From NCBI RefSeq assembly GCF_036655075.1, contig NZ_JAVVQU010000002.1, forward strand, positions 62,001 to 126,000: a DNA stretch of 64,000 bases, given 5' to 3'. The notes below the pieces were generated by a model. That model was not told where the DNA came from. It searched no databases and saw nothing but the letters and a program-made list of their open reading frames with translations. The stretch is from Holtiella sp036655075. GTDB taxonomy: Bacteria; Bacillota; Clostridia; Lachnospirales; Cellulosilyticaceae. The position numbers and the translations under genes are program-made. Shown piece by piece: positions 48,951 through 59,017 of the stretch (position 1 is the first letter of the stretch; each line of letters opens with the position of its first letter).

Positions 48951-51077
48951 TTATTGTGTCACCTCATTAAAATTTATGTTATCTTTATACTCTTCACTGC
49001 CATCAAAGAAAGTGGTAAGTACACCTTTTCCTTTTCCAGTAATTTGGACGGGAAGTGGAAATTGCTCTTTTTTCACGATGGTATCAAACACAGTTCTAGC
49101 CCCTAGTTCATCCTCTAATAGAAGAACAACATGGTATTCATCTTTGGTTTGATCTGGCGCATTAATGACCTTGGTAATCGTTGTAAGATTTTGCTCAGGC
49201 TCTACTGTTTCTCCACCTGGAGTCTCTTCTGGAAGAGGTGCCTCTGGCTCTTCTAAGGCTGGTGGATTGGTATCTTCTGGCTGTGGTACCTCTGGTGTCT
49301 CTGGCTCTTGTATGGGTCCCTCACTTACCGTAATATCCACAATTTCACCTTCTGCAATCTCCGTTGCTGCACGAATACTTTGTTCAAGTACCCTGCCTTT
49401 TTCCACTGTATCATTGGCTACTGTATTGCTTTGACCCAATCTAAGCCCTACATTATTTAATGCACGCTTTGCTTCTTCTTGTGTCATATTTTTAAGATCT
49501 GGTACTTTAGCAAGAACTTCTTTAGGTCCTTTGCTGACAACAAGTGTTAAAACACTTCCCTCTGCCACACGTTCACCAGCTTCTATAGACTGTTCAAGAA
49601 CTTCATTAAGTTCGGATCCATCATCGTATTTATACTCACGGATAAACTCAAGTTTATATTTTTCCAGTTCACGTTGCGCGTCTGCTAGCCTTAAGCCAAT
49701 AACATGAGGTACATTAACCTCGGCAACCGGCTCTTCACTCGAAGCAACAACAACTTGTATGGTCGTACCTGGCTCAGCCAGCTTTTCTTTTGCAGGTGTT
49801 TGTTCAATAATAAGCCCTGCTTCAAAGCGATCACTTTGTTTTTCACCAACTTTTTCAATTTTTAAATCTTTTCCTTCAAGTAAACGCGTTGCTTCCTCAA
49901 TGGTTTTACCTACCATCTCTGGAACTAATTCGTACTCTGGTTTGGAGAAGGAGGGTAGTACAAAGAAAATAATGGTCGCGACAATACCTGCCAGTACTAA
50001 CGTAGCCAGTACCCCCCCAATACCTGCAAGCACCTTATAGCCTGTAGGCACTTCTTCATCTTCTTCTTCCTCTTCATCTTCATAAGCTTGATAAAGATCC
50101 CCAGGACTTGTCATCTTTACATTAGGCACTTGATTTGTATCTAAGCGACCTGGCACCTTTTCATTTTGTCTAATAAACTGTGTTTGAATATCTGTAAGCA
50201 GTATGGTTTGGTCAATTTCATCATCTACAACTTTTGTTTCAATGATCGCATGAGGGTCTAGTTTGACTCTATGGATATCTTCTAGCATACTGTCTGCATT
50301 TTGATAGCGTTCATCTTGTTGCTTTTTAGTTGCTTTCAAAATGATTGCTTCAAGTCCTGGCCAAATCTCCGCGTTAAATAAGCTTGGCTTTGGAATTTCT
50401 TCATTGATGTGTTTAAGGGCAATTGAAACATGAGAATCGGCTTGGAATGGCAAGCTGTTTGTCGCCATTTCAAACATTACAATCCCACAAGAATACAAGT
50501 CGCTTGTCTCGTTAACATACTTGCCTTTAGCTTGTTCTGGAGAGAAGTAATGAACAGAACCTATAGCATTGCCTGTTGAAACAATAGTAGAAGAATCCAC
50601 AGCTTTTGCAATACCAAAGTCTGCTACTTTTAAAACATGTTCTGGTGTAATAAGTATATTTTGAGGCTTAATGTCTCTATGAATAATCTGCTTACTGTGC
50701 GCATGACGAATGGCAGATACAATTTGTCCACCAAATTCCAATACAGTTGCTGAAGGTAAAGGGCCATTTTGCTCAATATACTCTTTTAAAGTTTGTCCTT
50801 CTACATATTCCATAACAATGTAGTGCAGATCTTCTTCTTGTCCTACATCATAAATACCTACGATATTAGGATGTGACAAACTTCCTGCTGAAAAAGCTTC
50901 CGATCTAAATTTCTTGACAAAGTCATCATCTTTTACAAATTCTTCACGTAACACTTTTATGGCAACAAAACGTTGTAGTCTATTACATTTAGCTTTGTAA
51001 ACAATAGACATGCCACCTGCACCTATTTTTTCTATGATTTCATAGCGTTCACCCAGTAGTGTTCCAGGCTCTAACAT
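48951..51077 (-). CDS. prkC: PASTA-domain Ser/Thr kinase PrkC with extra C-terminal domain
   Basis: 708 residues. Kinase domain (about 12-270): GAGGMSIVYKAK, Lys41, HRDIKPQNIL and DFGIAKA. Acidic juxtamembrane stretch, one membrane helix (about 345-375), three PASTA repeats (about 380-585: VPEMVGKTIEEA, VPHVIGLRLADA, VPDLKNMTQEEA) that bind peptidoglycan fragments, then a Pro/Glu-rich linker (about 590-625) and a further globular-looking 85 residues with no PASTA signature. It overlaps prpC by 7 bp. Phosphorylates division, wall and translation targets in relatives. Confidence 0.95.
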   Translation of the reverse strand: MLEPGTLLGERYEIIEKIGAGGMSIVYKAKCNRLQRFVAIKVLREEFVKDDDFVKKFRSEAFSAGSLSHPNIVGIYDVGQEEDLHYIVMEYVEGQTLKEYIEQNGPLPSATVLEFGGQIVSAIRHAHSKQIIHRDIKPQNILITPEHVLKVADFGIAKAVDSSTIVSTGNAIGSVHYFSPEQAKGKYVNETSDLYSCGIVMFEMATNSLPFQADSHVSIALKHINEEIPKPSLFNAEIWPGLEAIILKATKKQQDERYQNADSMLEDIHRVKLDPHAIIETKVVDDEIDQTILLTDIQTQFIRQNEKVPGRLDTNQVPNVKMTSPGDLYQAYEDEEEEEDEEVPTGYKVLAGIGGVLATLVLAGIVATIIFFVLPSFSKPEYELVPEMVGKTIEEATRLLEGKDLKIEKVGEKQSDRFEAGLIIEQTPAKEKLAEPGTTIQVVVASSEEPVAEVNVPHVIGLRLADAQRELEKYKLEFIREYKYDDGSELNEVLEQSIEAGERVAEGSVLTLVVSKGPKEVLAKVPDLKNMTQEEAKRALNNVGLRLGQSNTVANDTVEKGRVLEQSIRAATEIAEGEIVDITVSEGPIQEPETPEVPQPEDTNPPALEEPEAPLPEETPGGETVEPEQNLTTITKVINAPDQTKDEYHVVLLLEDELGARTVFDTIVKKEQFPLPVQITGKGKGVLTTFFDGSEEYKDNINFNEVTQ

Positions 51078-51835
51078 AGTGTACTCACCTCACCTTTTTT
51101 TACAATGATAACCGCAATGTTATCTGTACCACCCGCATCATTGGCTTTTACAATTAATGTGTCGATTATGCTTTCTAAGTTAGGTTTAGAAGCATAAATA
51201 AGTGTGTGTATTTCTTGTTCACCAAGCATTGCTGTTAAGCCATCTGAACAAAGCAATATATACTCTACTCCATTTAACGGTTGTTTAAGAGTATCCACCT
51301 TAACTTGTTCATATGTACCAACGGCACGTGTAATCACATGCCTTTGAGGGTGCTCTTGTGCATCCTGATGGGTAATCATGCCTTGTTCTAGCATTTCTTG
51401 AACCAGAGAATGGTCAACCGTGACCTGCTTAATCTGATTCGTATTCATACAATAAAGCCTTGTATCACCTACATGAGCAATATAGGCATGTTCACCAATA
51501 ACTGTACACAGTGTAATGGTCGTTCCCATACCTGTATATTCAGCATTTTCAATACCTTTACCATAAATGACATGGTTGGCATGGATGATCCCACGTTTTA
51601 AAAGTAAAATCAGATTCTCTTCTACTTGCAGATTCGCATTGCTATATGACTCTATATATTCACAAAACGCATCAATGGCAAGTTTACTTGCTATTGCACC
51701 TGCTCTGTGCCCCCCCATACCATCGGCAACGATGTAAAGATTAGGCAGTGGACCAACTGGTTCATTAGAAACAAATACACTGTCTTCATTTTTACTACGT
51801 CTTTTGCCAATATTTACTTTTCCAACAGCAATCAT
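51071..51835 (-). CDS. prpC: PP2C-type Ser/Thr protein phosphatase PrpC
   Basis: 254 residues. Metal-binding motifs of PP2C: NEDSVFVSNE, VADGMGGHRAG, AHVGDTRLYCM, LLCSDGLTAML and GGTDNIAVIIV. It reverses PrkC phosphorylation. ATG at 51835 follows GAGGTG; an upstream in-frame GTG overlaps that site. Overlaps prkC, so kinase and phosphatase are made together. Confidence 0.97.
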   Translation of the reverse strand: MIAVGKVNIGKRRSKNEDSVFVSNEPVGPLPNLYIVADGMGGHRAGAIASKLAIDAFCEYIESYSNANLQVEENLILLLKRGIIHANHVIYGKGIENAEYTGMGTTITLCTVIGEHAYIAHVGDTRLYCMNTNQIKQVTVDHSLVQEMLEQGMITHQDAQEHPQRHVITRAVGTYEQVKVDTLKQPLNGVEYILLCSDGLTAMLGEQEIHTLIYASKPNLESIIDTLIVKANDAGGTDNIAVIIVKKGEVSTLC

Positions 51836-51836
51836 G

Positions 51837-52874
51837 CTATTCACCTCTTTTTTGTAGATACCTTCGCCTTAACTGTCCGCATGCTGCATCAATATCTTGT
51901 CCAAGTGTACGGCGTACAGTTGTCTCTATGTGATTTGATTTTAATACGCTAGCAAAGTCTTCAATACTTGTATTGGTAGCTGCCTTAAACTGGCGTTCTT
52001 CTATTGGATTGACAGGAATTAAATTAACATGAGCAAGCATCCCTTTTAAAAGTTTTGCCAGTCTCATGGCATCTTCGACACTATCATTTTCTCCTTCAAT
52101 AAGTGAGTATTCAAAGGTAATACGACGCCCTGTTTGATGAATATAATGTCTACATGCTTCTAAAATTTCTTCAATACTATATTTCTTCGCAACAGGCATG
52201 ACTGCTTGTCGCTTCTCATCTGTTGTCGCATGTAATGAAATCGCTAGTGTAATTTGGAACCCTTTATCTGCAAGTTCATAAATCTTAGGTACAAGGCCAC
52301 ATGTTGAAACGGTAATATGGCGTTGTCCAATATTTTGTCCAAGTTCATGATTAATGAGTTCTACAAACTTTATTGTGATATCCATATACTCTAAGGGTTC
52401 ACCACTTCCCATTACGACAATATTTGAGATACGTTCTCCTGTGTCTAATTGCACTTTGTAAATTTGCCCAAGCATCTCTGAAACTTTTAAGTTTCTCACA
52501 AGACCATCTATTGTCGAGGCGCAGAACTTACAGCCCATTCGACATCCTACCTGTGAAGAAATACAAATAGAATTCCCATGTTTATAACGCATTAAAACAC
52601 TTTCTATTATATGATAATCAGACAATTCAAACAAGTACTTTATTGTACCATCCATCTTAGATTCGTATTTTTCTAGTGTTTTAATTGACGTTAAAGGATA
52701 TTTTTCTTTCAATATATCCCTTAAACCACTTGGTAAATTGCTCATTTCATCATAGTTCCACACCATTTTATTGTGAAGCCAATCAAAAAGTTGCTTTGCT
52801 CTAAACTTTCCTTGTTTGAGTTCCTGCATGAGCGCTTCGAGTTCTGTTAAATTCATGCTAATAATATCGTTCAT
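51837..52874 (-). CDS. rlmN: Dual-specificity rRNA/tRNA methyltransferase RlmN
   Basis: 345 residues. Radical SAM enzyme making m2A2503 in 23S rRNA and m2A37 in tRNA. Iron-sulfur motif CRMGCKFC in SSQVGCRMGCKFCAS; MGSGEPL is the GEP-like SAM site; the C-terminal methyl-carrying cysteine is in DAACGQLRRR. AGGAGC ahead of the ATG. One base from prpC. Confidence 0.97.
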   Translation of the reverse strand: MNDIISMNLTELEALMQELKQGKFRAKQLFDWLHNKMVWNYDEMSNLPSGLRDILKEKYPLTSIKTLEKYESKMDGTIKYLFELSDYHIIESVLMRYKHGNSICISSQVGCRMGCKFCASTIDGLVRNLKVSEMLGQIYKVQLDTGERISNIVVMGSGEPLEYMDITIKFVELINHELGQNIGQRHITVSTCGLVPKIYELADKGFQITLAISLHATTDEKRQAVMPVAKKYSIEEILEACRHYIHQTGRRITFEYSLIEGENDSVEDAMRLAKLLKGMLAHVNLIPVNPIEERQFKAATNTSIEDFASVLKSNHIETTVRRTLGQDIDAACGQLRRRYLQKRGE

Positions 52875-52885
52875 GTTATTGCTCC

Positions 52886-54196
52886 TTACTTTTTAAATCT
52901 TGCAATGAAAAAGCCATCTGTATCTTGAAGATACGGTAAAATCTCAATATAAGCATGGTCACGAATGTGAGATTTTAAACACTCTGGGAAGTTAAAAGGT
53001 ATGGCATCTAACTTAAGTCCTAAACTTTCGGCAAAGCTTACCATATCTTGATTTTCTTCTCTTGTTAAAGTACATGTACTGTAAACGAGTATACCGTCTT
53101 CTTTTAAGTAAGTGACTGCATTTTTCATAAGTCCTTTTTGAATTTCATTAATTTCAAGTATAGCTGTGTGATCTTTGGTATAACGAATATCTGGCTTACG
53201 TTTCATAATCCCAAGTCCAGAACATGGTGCATCGAGTAGGACTTTGTCAAACTGACCTACCCACTCGCTACGCTCTACCATACCATCTTGAAGTGTACCT
53301 TCAATAATAGTTGCGCCCAGTCTTGTGGCATTTTTCTCAATAAGTTCAATTTTATGAGTGTGTATATCACATCCTATAACCTGTCCCTTATTTTCCATAA
53401 GTGCAGCAATATGAGTTGTCTTACCGCCTGGTGCACTACACATATCTAGAACACGCTCACCTGGCTGTGCGGCTAAAACATGCCCAACAAGCATAGCACT
53501 TTCATCTTGTACCGTCCAAAGGCCTGCTTTATAAGATAGACTGTGGTGAATCCCTATCGCTGTTTTAATGTAAAAGCTTTCTGGCACAAAGCCTTCTTCT
53601 AAAATTTCCATACCTTCTTTTTCAAGTTCTAGTTTAAGTGCTTCTTTTGTAATTTTCAATGTATTGGTACGAATACAAATTCTGGCACGGGTTGATAAAC
53701 TTTCACAAATGCGCTTAGTTGTCTCTTCGCCATAAGCTTCACACCATCTGTCTATAATCCACTCAGGAATAGAATAATACACACTGAGGTTTGGATAAGT
53801 GATGTGCTCTTTTTGGCGCTCAATATTTCTAAGGGTGCCATTGACAAATCCTGCTAAATTACTCATCTTACGTTTATGCATAATTTTAACCGCTTCATTA
53901 ATGACCGCAGAAGCTGGCACTTTATCTAAAAAGAGTAATTGATAGACACTCATACGCATAATGCTACGTACAAGTGGCTTCATCTTTTTAACAGGAGTTC
54001 TTGAAAATTGATTAATGACATAATCAAGACGTAAACGCCACTTAATGGTTCCATAAATAACCTCATTGGCAAAACTTTTATCTTTTCCTTCTAACTGGTC
54101 GAGTTCTTTTTTCAAGGCAAGTTGTAAATAAGTTTCGTCTTTCTCAATATCCGTTAGAATTTGAGCAATCACTTCTCTTATTGGTTTGGTTTTCAT
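52886..54196 (-). CDS. rsmB: 16S rRNA (cytosine967-C5)-methyltransferase RsmB
   Basis: 436 residues. N-terminal NusB-like RNA-binding domain (about 1-140), then the Rossmann methyltransferase with DMCSAPGGKTTHIA, DAPCSGLGIMKRKPDIR (helper Cys) and STCTLTREENQ (catalytic Cys). Follows yugP after a terminator and precedes rlmN by 11 bp. Confidence 0.97.
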   Translation of the reverse strand: MKTKPIREVIAQILTDIEKDETYLQLALKKELDQLEGKDKSFANEVIYGTIKWRLRLDYVINQFSRTPVKKMKPLVRSIMRMSVYQLLFLDKVPASAVINEAVKIMHKRKMSNLAGFVNGTLRNIERQKEHITYPNLSVYYSIPEWIIDRWCEAYGEETTKRICESLSTRARICIRTNTLKITKEALKLELEKEGMEILEEGFVPESFYIKTAIGIHHSLSYKAGLWTVQDESAMLVGHVLAAQPGERVLDMCSAPGGKTTHIAALMENKGQVIGCDIHTHKIELIEKNATRLGATIIEGTLQDGMVERSEWVGQFDKVLLDAPCSGLGIMKRKPDIRYTKDHTAILEINEIQKGLMKNAVTYLKEDGILVYSTCTLTREENQDMVSFAESLGLKLDAIPFNFPECLKSHIRDHAYIEILPYLQDTDGFFIARFKK

Positions 54197-54235
54197 GTTG
54201 TATCCTCGTTTCGTTATCTACGCTATTCTTCATAG

Positions 54236-54261
54236 TATAAAAGACGCTTAGAAAGCGTCTT
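54236..54261 (-). terminator. Intrinsic terminator between yugP and rsmB
   Basis: GAAGACGCTT-TCT-AAGCGTCTTTT hairpin with a TTTTAT tract on the minus strand, 2 bp past the yugP stop codon. rsmB may thus be read through or have its own start. Confidence 0.82.
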
Positions 54262-54263
54262 CT

Positions 54264-54956
54264 TTAATCTCTATCGTTTCCACCATAGATGAGCAATAAT
54301 CTTATAAGCATCATCAATGAGGTTGCTGCACCTGCTACATAGGTGAGTGCTGCAGCTTGAAGCACTTCTTTTGCACCATCTAATTCTTCTTCTGATAAAA
54401 TACCACTCGTAGAAAGTGCTGCTAAGGCACGTTTCGATGCATTGAATTCTACAGGTAATGTTACAAAGCTAAACAAAGTTGTAAAGCTAAATAAAATAAT
54501 ACCTACCCAGAGTAAACCCGTAAAAGGAGTGATCGCACCTAGGAATACGATTGGCAAAGAAAGATTGTTTGCAAAAGATGTAATAGGTATCATCTTTTGA
54601 CGTAAATTCAAAAAACCATATTGATTAGCTTCTTGTAAAACGTGCCCCACTTCATGCGCAGCTACACTTACTGCGGCTATAGAATTTAAACTATAAGTCG
54701 TTTGTGACAGTCCAATTTCGTGTGTCATCGGATTATAATGGTCTGTCATAGACCCTTTAATAGGTCTAATCCCAATATTACCTAGGTGATGAATCATCAA
54801 AATTCTTCTTGCCGCTTCTTCTCCTGTATAGCCCGATAAGCAGCGTACCCTAGAATATTTATTAAATGTCCTTTGCAATTTCATACTTGCCCATATAGGC
54901 AAAATTGAAATCGCTAAAAACAGTATCCAATACATTGAATTGGAAGTTCCATGCAT
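54264..54956 (-). CDS. yugP: YugP family membrane zinc metallopeptidase
   Basis: 230 residues. N-terminal membrane helix, zinc motif HEVGH (101-105), and two or three more hydrophobic segments (about 125-165 and the C-terminus). Family known as DUF2268/YugP-type neutral zinc metallopeptidase; substrate unknown. Inserted between fmt and rsmB, where Bacillus has none, though the arrangement is common in Clostridia. Confidence 0.9.
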   Translation of the reverse strand: MHGTSNSMYWILFLAISILPIWASMKLQRTFNKYSRVRCLSGYTGEEAARRILMIHHLGNIGIRPIKGSMTDHYNPMTHEIGLSQTTYSLNSIAAVSVAAHEVGHVLQEANQYGFLNLRQKMIPITSFANNLSLPIVFLGAITPFTGLLWVGIILFSFTTLFSFVTLPVEFNASKRALAALSTSGILSEEELDGAKEVLQAAALTYVAGAATSLMMLIRLLLIYGGNDRD

Positions 54957-54972
54957 ACCATCAGCTCCTATC

Positions 54973-55908
54973 TTAGTTCCCTAATAGTCTGCCCTTTTCA
55001 ATACTATTTCCCTTAATATATTCTGATACAGGCATTCTTTTTTTATTAGGTGCTTGCATCTCCTCAATAATTAGAATCCCACTCCCTGTTTGTACATGCA
55101 TACCAAGCTTGTCAACTTCTATAATCGTGCCTGGTGCATATTGGGTGTTTTCATTTGTCATGCTTGTTTGCCATACTTTTATAGGTTGACCTTCATAATA
55201 AGTATAAGCTACAGGCCATGGATTAAGACCTCTAACTTGTGCATTAATTTCATGGTTTGATTTTTCCCAACGAATCTCACCTAATGCTTTTTGGATCATA
55301 GAGGCATAAGTGGCTTGGTCATCGTCTTGCTTTTGTCTTTCTTGTCCGCCCGCTTGAATCATAGGGAAGGCTGCTTTAAGTGCCTCAGCTCCTACAACTT
55401 TCATCTTATCATGTAAGGTTTCATAGGTATCTGTTGGATCAATAGGCATTGACTTTTTATAAAGCATATCTCCTGTATCCATCCCTTTGTCCATATACAT
55501 AATAGTTACACCTGTTTCAGCTTCTTCGTTAAGAATGCTCCACTGAATAGGTGCTGCACCTCTATACTTTGGAAGGAGTGACCCATGAATGTTAATACAT
55601 CCAAGACTCGGTACTTCTAAAACAGATTCCGGCAAGATTTGACCATATGCTACTACTACCATAACATCTGGATTTAAAGTTTTTATGTGGTTAAGAAATT
55701 CTTCATTCCCTTTTACACGTTCGGGTTGTAAAATAGGTAAATCATATTTCAATGCAAGTTCTTTAACAGGTGGCATAAGTACTTTATTACCACGACCTTT
55801 GGGTCTATCTGGTTGAGTGACAACAGCCAAAATGTTATGACCTTCATCAATCAACATTTGTAAAGTAGGTACACTAAAATCGGGTGTTCCCATAAAAATA
55901 ATATTCAT
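54973..55908 (-). CDS. fmt: Methionyl-tRNA formyltransferase
   Basis: 311 residues. Transfers formyl from 10-formyl-THF to initiator Met-tRNA. MGTPDFSVPTL at the start, catalytic NIHGSLLPKYRGAAPIQWSI with DTGDML later, and a C-terminal OB domain. Nine bases after def, giving the def-fmt pair for formyl addition and removal. Confidence 0.98.
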   Translation of the reverse strand: MNIIFMGTPDFSVPTLQMLIDEGHNILAVVTQPDRPKGRGNKVLMPPVKELALKYDLPILQPERVKGNEEFLNHIKTLNPDVMVVVAYGQILPESVLEVPSLGCINIHGSLLPKYRGAAPIQWSILNEEAETGVTIMYMDKGMDTGDMLYKKSMPIDPTDTYETLHDKMKVVGAEALKAAFPMIQAGGQERQKQDDDQATYASMIQKALGEIRWEKSNHEINAQVRGLNPWPVAYTYYEGQPIKVWQTSMTNENTQYAPGTIIEVDKLGMHVQTGSGILIIEEMQAPNKKRMPVSEYIKGNSIEKGRLLGN

Positions 55909-55917
55909 GATTGCCTC

Positions 55918-56388
55918 CTACTGCTCTTCTTCTGTAAGTTCTACTAAATCGCCTTCAACTAAGTCTACAAAGAGTCTGCCATTTAAGTGGTCATTTTCAT
56001 GAAGCATGGCACGTGCCATAAGCTCTTCACCTTCAATTTCAAACCATTCACCGTTTCTATCTTGAGCACGTAATTTAGCATAGTTAGGTCTTCTTACTGC
56101 ACCGTATTTTTTAGGTACACTTAAACACCCTTCTTCACCAAATTGTTCACCCTCTACTTGAATGACTTCTGGATTCATGAACTCAATAACGCCTTCGCCA
56201 ATATCTACTACAAATATACGTTTTAACAAACCAATTTGTGGTGCAGCAAGACCTACGCCTTCTGCATGATACATGGTCTCTGTCATATCATCTAATAATG
56301 CCCATAAAGATTGATCAAATTTTGCGACCTCTTTAGATACTTTTCTAAGAAGTGGATCACTTTCTATACGTATTGTGCGCTTCGCCAT
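55918..56388 (-). CDS. def: Peptide deformylase
   Basis: 156 residues. Removes the N-formyl group from new proteins. Three motifs: GVGLAAPQIG, EEGCLSVP and HENDHLNG (the HExxH metal site). ATG at 56388 has AAGGAGG ahead; the in-frame ATG at 56403 overlaps that site. Next to fmt and priA as usual. Confidence 0.97.
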   Translation of the reverse strand: MAKRTIRIESDPLLRKVSKEVAKFDQSLWALLDDMTETMYHAEGVGLAAPQIGLLKRIFVVDIGEGVIEFMNPEVIQVEGEQFGEEGCLSVPKKYGAVRRPNYAKLRAQDRNGEWFEIEGEELMARAMLHENDHLNGRLFVDLVEGDLVELTEEEQ

Positions 56389-56403
56389 AATTGCCTCCTT
56401 CAT

Positions 56404-58656
56404 TTAAAACATACTTCTTGGGTCTATATCCCAATTTATTTTTATTGTACCAGTATTTTCTCGATTAATAAACTTATTTAAACAATATTTTCCATAGATT
56501 AAGACCTTTTCTCTTTCTTCTCCCATAAGGAGAAGCTGCCATCTATATTCATCTGCAATTTTACTAATGGTGGCTGCAGCTGGTCCTACAATGCGGAAAA
56601 GTCCTTTTTTATTATAGTATTCATAATAATACTTTAACGTATGCACCTTTTGAATGACTTCTGTTTCATTTTTCCCAGAGACTACAAGACTAAACAAATG
56701 ACTATAAGGTGGATAACCTAATAACTTTCTCATCTTCAACTGCTCTTCATAAAAGTCTTGTTGTTGATGGTATTTAATCTTTTCTAAAACCATATTGTCA
56801 GGACTATAAGTTTGAATAATGACTTCACCTTTTTTTTCACCACGTCCAGCACGTCCTAGTGTCTGGGTAATGAGTTGATAAGTTCTTTCTTCACTTCTAA
56901 AGTCTTGCATATACAGTGCTTGGTCTGCTGCAATAATTCCTACTAAGGTCACATCTGGAAAGTCATGACCTTTAGCAATCATCTGGGTGCCAACAAGTAC
57001 ATTAAATTCGTGATTTTGGAAGGCCGCAAGCATCTTGCTATGTCCTTCTTTACCTGATGTGGTATCAAAATCCATACGTCCTATTCCGAAAGCTGCAAAG
57101 TAAGCTTCTAAATACTCTTCTACCTTCTCTGTTCCACTTCCAAAGAAGCGGATATGTGCACTCCCACAACTTGGACAAGTCGTAGGAATCACTTCCTTAT
57201 GCCCACAGTAATGACACTCTAAGTAACCTGATTGCCTATGATAGGTCATAGCAATATCACAATGCTTACACTTAACCGCATAGCCACAGTTTCTACAGTT
57301 AACAAAAGTGGAATGTCCACGTCTATTCATAAGAAGCATGACTTGGTTGCCAGCTTGCAAGGTGCGGTCTATAGCCTCATGGAGTGCACTACTAATGATT
57401 TGCATATTCCCATTTTGAAGCTCCCTACGCATATCTACAATTTGGATATCTGGAAGGGTTGCACCACCTATTCGTTTAGTCAAAGGTACAAGGGCAAGCG
57501 CCCCGCTTTTCATCTGTTCATAACTTTCAAGACTGGGTGTGGCTGAAGCTAAAATAAGACTTCCACCACTTTCCATCATCCTTCTTCTTGCCACATCCGT
57601 CGCATGGTACTTCGGTGTTGTCTCAGACTTATAAGTGGCTTCATGTTCCTCATCAATAACAATGAGACGCAACCGCTCCATAGGCATAAACACTGCACTA
57701 CGTGGACCAATCATGACACGAATATTGCCTTCTTTAGCTTCTTGGTAAAGCCTTTGTCTTTCACCAGGTCCCATACGACTGTGTGTAAGGGCGACTACAT
57801 TTCCAAAGCGCTCACGAAAACGCATTAAGGTTTGTCTTGTGAGCGCAATTTCTGGAATAAGTACAATGGCGCTGCCACCTTCTTCTAAAACTTTGCAAAT
57901 CGCACTTAAGAATACTTCTGTCTTCCCACTTCCGGTAATCCCTTCTAGAAGTAAGCCTTGATAGTAAGGATTTTCAATCGCCTCATAAATCTTATCACGG
58001 GCTGCACGTTGTTCATCATTAAGGGTTTTAAACGCCTGATAATGAATAGGACTTGGTTTAAAAGTCACTAAACGTTCTTCTTTCCTTAGAATTTCCTTTT
58101 TAATCAATGTATTTAAGCTAGACCCACTCACCTCTTGACTTCTTTTAAGTTCCGATAGAGGGATCGCCTCCTCTATTAAAAAAAGTGTTAAGATGGCACG
58201 CTGCTTGTCAAAGCTCTTCTTAGCACTTTCTTTAGCAATATGTTGTTCAAGTGCATCATGACTGATGTTGCGACAAATATATGTCTCGGTTTGTGGCAAC
58301 GGTCTATACGGTGTCTTAGCCATACCTGGTGGTAAAATAAGTTCAAGTGCCATAGCAAATGTGCAACCATAGTAGTTCACTAAAAACCTTGCTAGATTGA
58401 CTTGTTCCACATTTAAAAGAGGCACTTCATCAAAAAGTTCTAAAATAGGTTTAATCCTATAATTTTCTTGTGGAAGCTCGTCTAAAAAGTGTATAACAAA
58501 AGCAACTTGTGTCCGGTTCCCTTGTCCAAAAGGAACCCTCACCCGTTGCCCAATTTCTACTTTTGATACAAGATGAATAGGAATACTGTAAGTAAACAAA
58601 CGATCGATTTCTTCGGTTTTTGCAAAGTTCATTATCACCTGTACATACTTACTCAT
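56404..58656 (-). CDS. priA: Primosomal helicase PriA
   Basis: 750 residues. Restarts collapsed replication forks by loading DnaB. N-terminal DNA-binding domain, then Walker A GITGSGKTEVFL, DEEHEATYKSE, ATPSLES, and an eight-Cys zinc region (CRNCGYAVKCKHCDI, CHYCGHKEVIPTTCPSCG) before QTLGRAGRGEK. Opens the priA-def-fmt series of Bacillus. Confidence 0.98.
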   Translation of the reverse strand: MSKYVQVIMNFAKTEEIDRLFTYSIPIHLVSKVEIGQRVRVPFGQGNRTQVAFVIHFLDELPQENYRIKPILELFDEVPLLNVEQVNLARFLVNYYGCTFAMALELILPPGMAKTPYRPLPQTETYICRNISHDALEQHIAKESAKKSFDKQRAILTLFLIEEAIPLSELKRSQEVSGSSLNTLIKKEILRKEERLVTFKPSPIHYQAFKTLNDEQRAARDKIYEAIENPYYQGLLLEGITGSGKTEVFLSAICKVLEEGGSAIVLIPEIALTRQTLMRFRERFGNVVALTHSRMGPGERQRLYQEAKEGNIRVMIGPRSAVFMPMERLRLIVIDEEHEATYKSETTPKYHATDVARRRMMESGGSLILASATPSLESYEQMKSGALALVPLTKRIGGATLPDIQIVDMRRELQNGNMQIISSALHEAIDRTLQAGNQVMLLMNRRGHSTFVNCRNCGYAVKCKHCDIAMTYHRQSGYLECHYCGHKEVIPTTCPSCGSAHIRFFGSGTEKVEEYLEAYFAAFGIGRMDFDTTSGKEGHSKMLAAFQNHEFNVLVGTQMIAKGHDFPDVTLVGIIAADQALYMQDFRSEERTYQLITQTLGRAGRGEKKGEVIIQTYSPDNMVLEKIKYHQQQDFYEEQLKMRKLLGYPPYSHLFSLVVSGKNETEVIQKVHTLKYYYEYYNKKGLFRIVGPAAATISKIADEYRWQLLLMGEEREKVLIYGKYCLNKFINRENTGTIKINWDIDPRSMF

Positions 58657-58680
58657 CTTTACACTCCTATCTTACATAAA

Positions 58681-58710
58681 GAATAAACAAGTGCAAGCAC
58701 TTGTTTATTC
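58681..58710 (-). terminator. Perfect inverted repeat / terminator at the end of rpoZ
   Basis: A 14-bp perfect stem (GAATAAACAAGTGC and complement) with a 2-base centre. It overlaps the last codons and stop codon of rpoZ (58705-58707). The minus strand continues TTTATTCTTTATG, a loose U-tract. Probably stops transcription before priA. Confidence 0.7.
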
Positions 58711-59004
58711 TGCTAATTCTTTAATTTTAATTTTTCCTGCATAAAGTTCGTCTACTGCAATTGAAGTAGATTTTTTGTATTTAAGTTTTTCATTTAGTTC
58801 TGCTGCTTCTTTGATACGGATAGGATCGATTGGTGCTGCTTCTTTATCTCCGTTTTTAACGTTTGATTCTTCATTTACGATATCAATGATTTGTCTTGCA
58901 CGTCTTGCAGCTGCAATAATGATAGAGTAACGACTTGTAACGACTTTGTCTTGAGCGTCCTCATTTAATTTTTCCATAAGTTGAGTGTATGATGGTTGTA
59001 GCAT
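58705..59004 (-). CDS. rpoZ: RNA polymerase omega subunit
   Basis: 99 residues from ATG 59004 with AAAGGAGG ahead. Core motif SRYSIIIAAARRARQIID binds beta-prime. An acidic insert (NEESNVKNGDKEAAPIDPIR) and the C-terminal VDELYAGKIKIKEL complete the family pattern. Overlaps nothing but lies 13 bp from gmk, the usual partner. Confidence 0.95.
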   Translation of the reverse strand: MLQPSYTQLMEKLNEDAQDKVVTSRYSIIIAAARRARQIIDIVNEESNVKNGDKEAAPIDPIRIKEAAELNEKLKYKKSTSIAVDELYAGKIKIKELAE

Positions 59005-59017
59005 GGTAATTCCTCCT

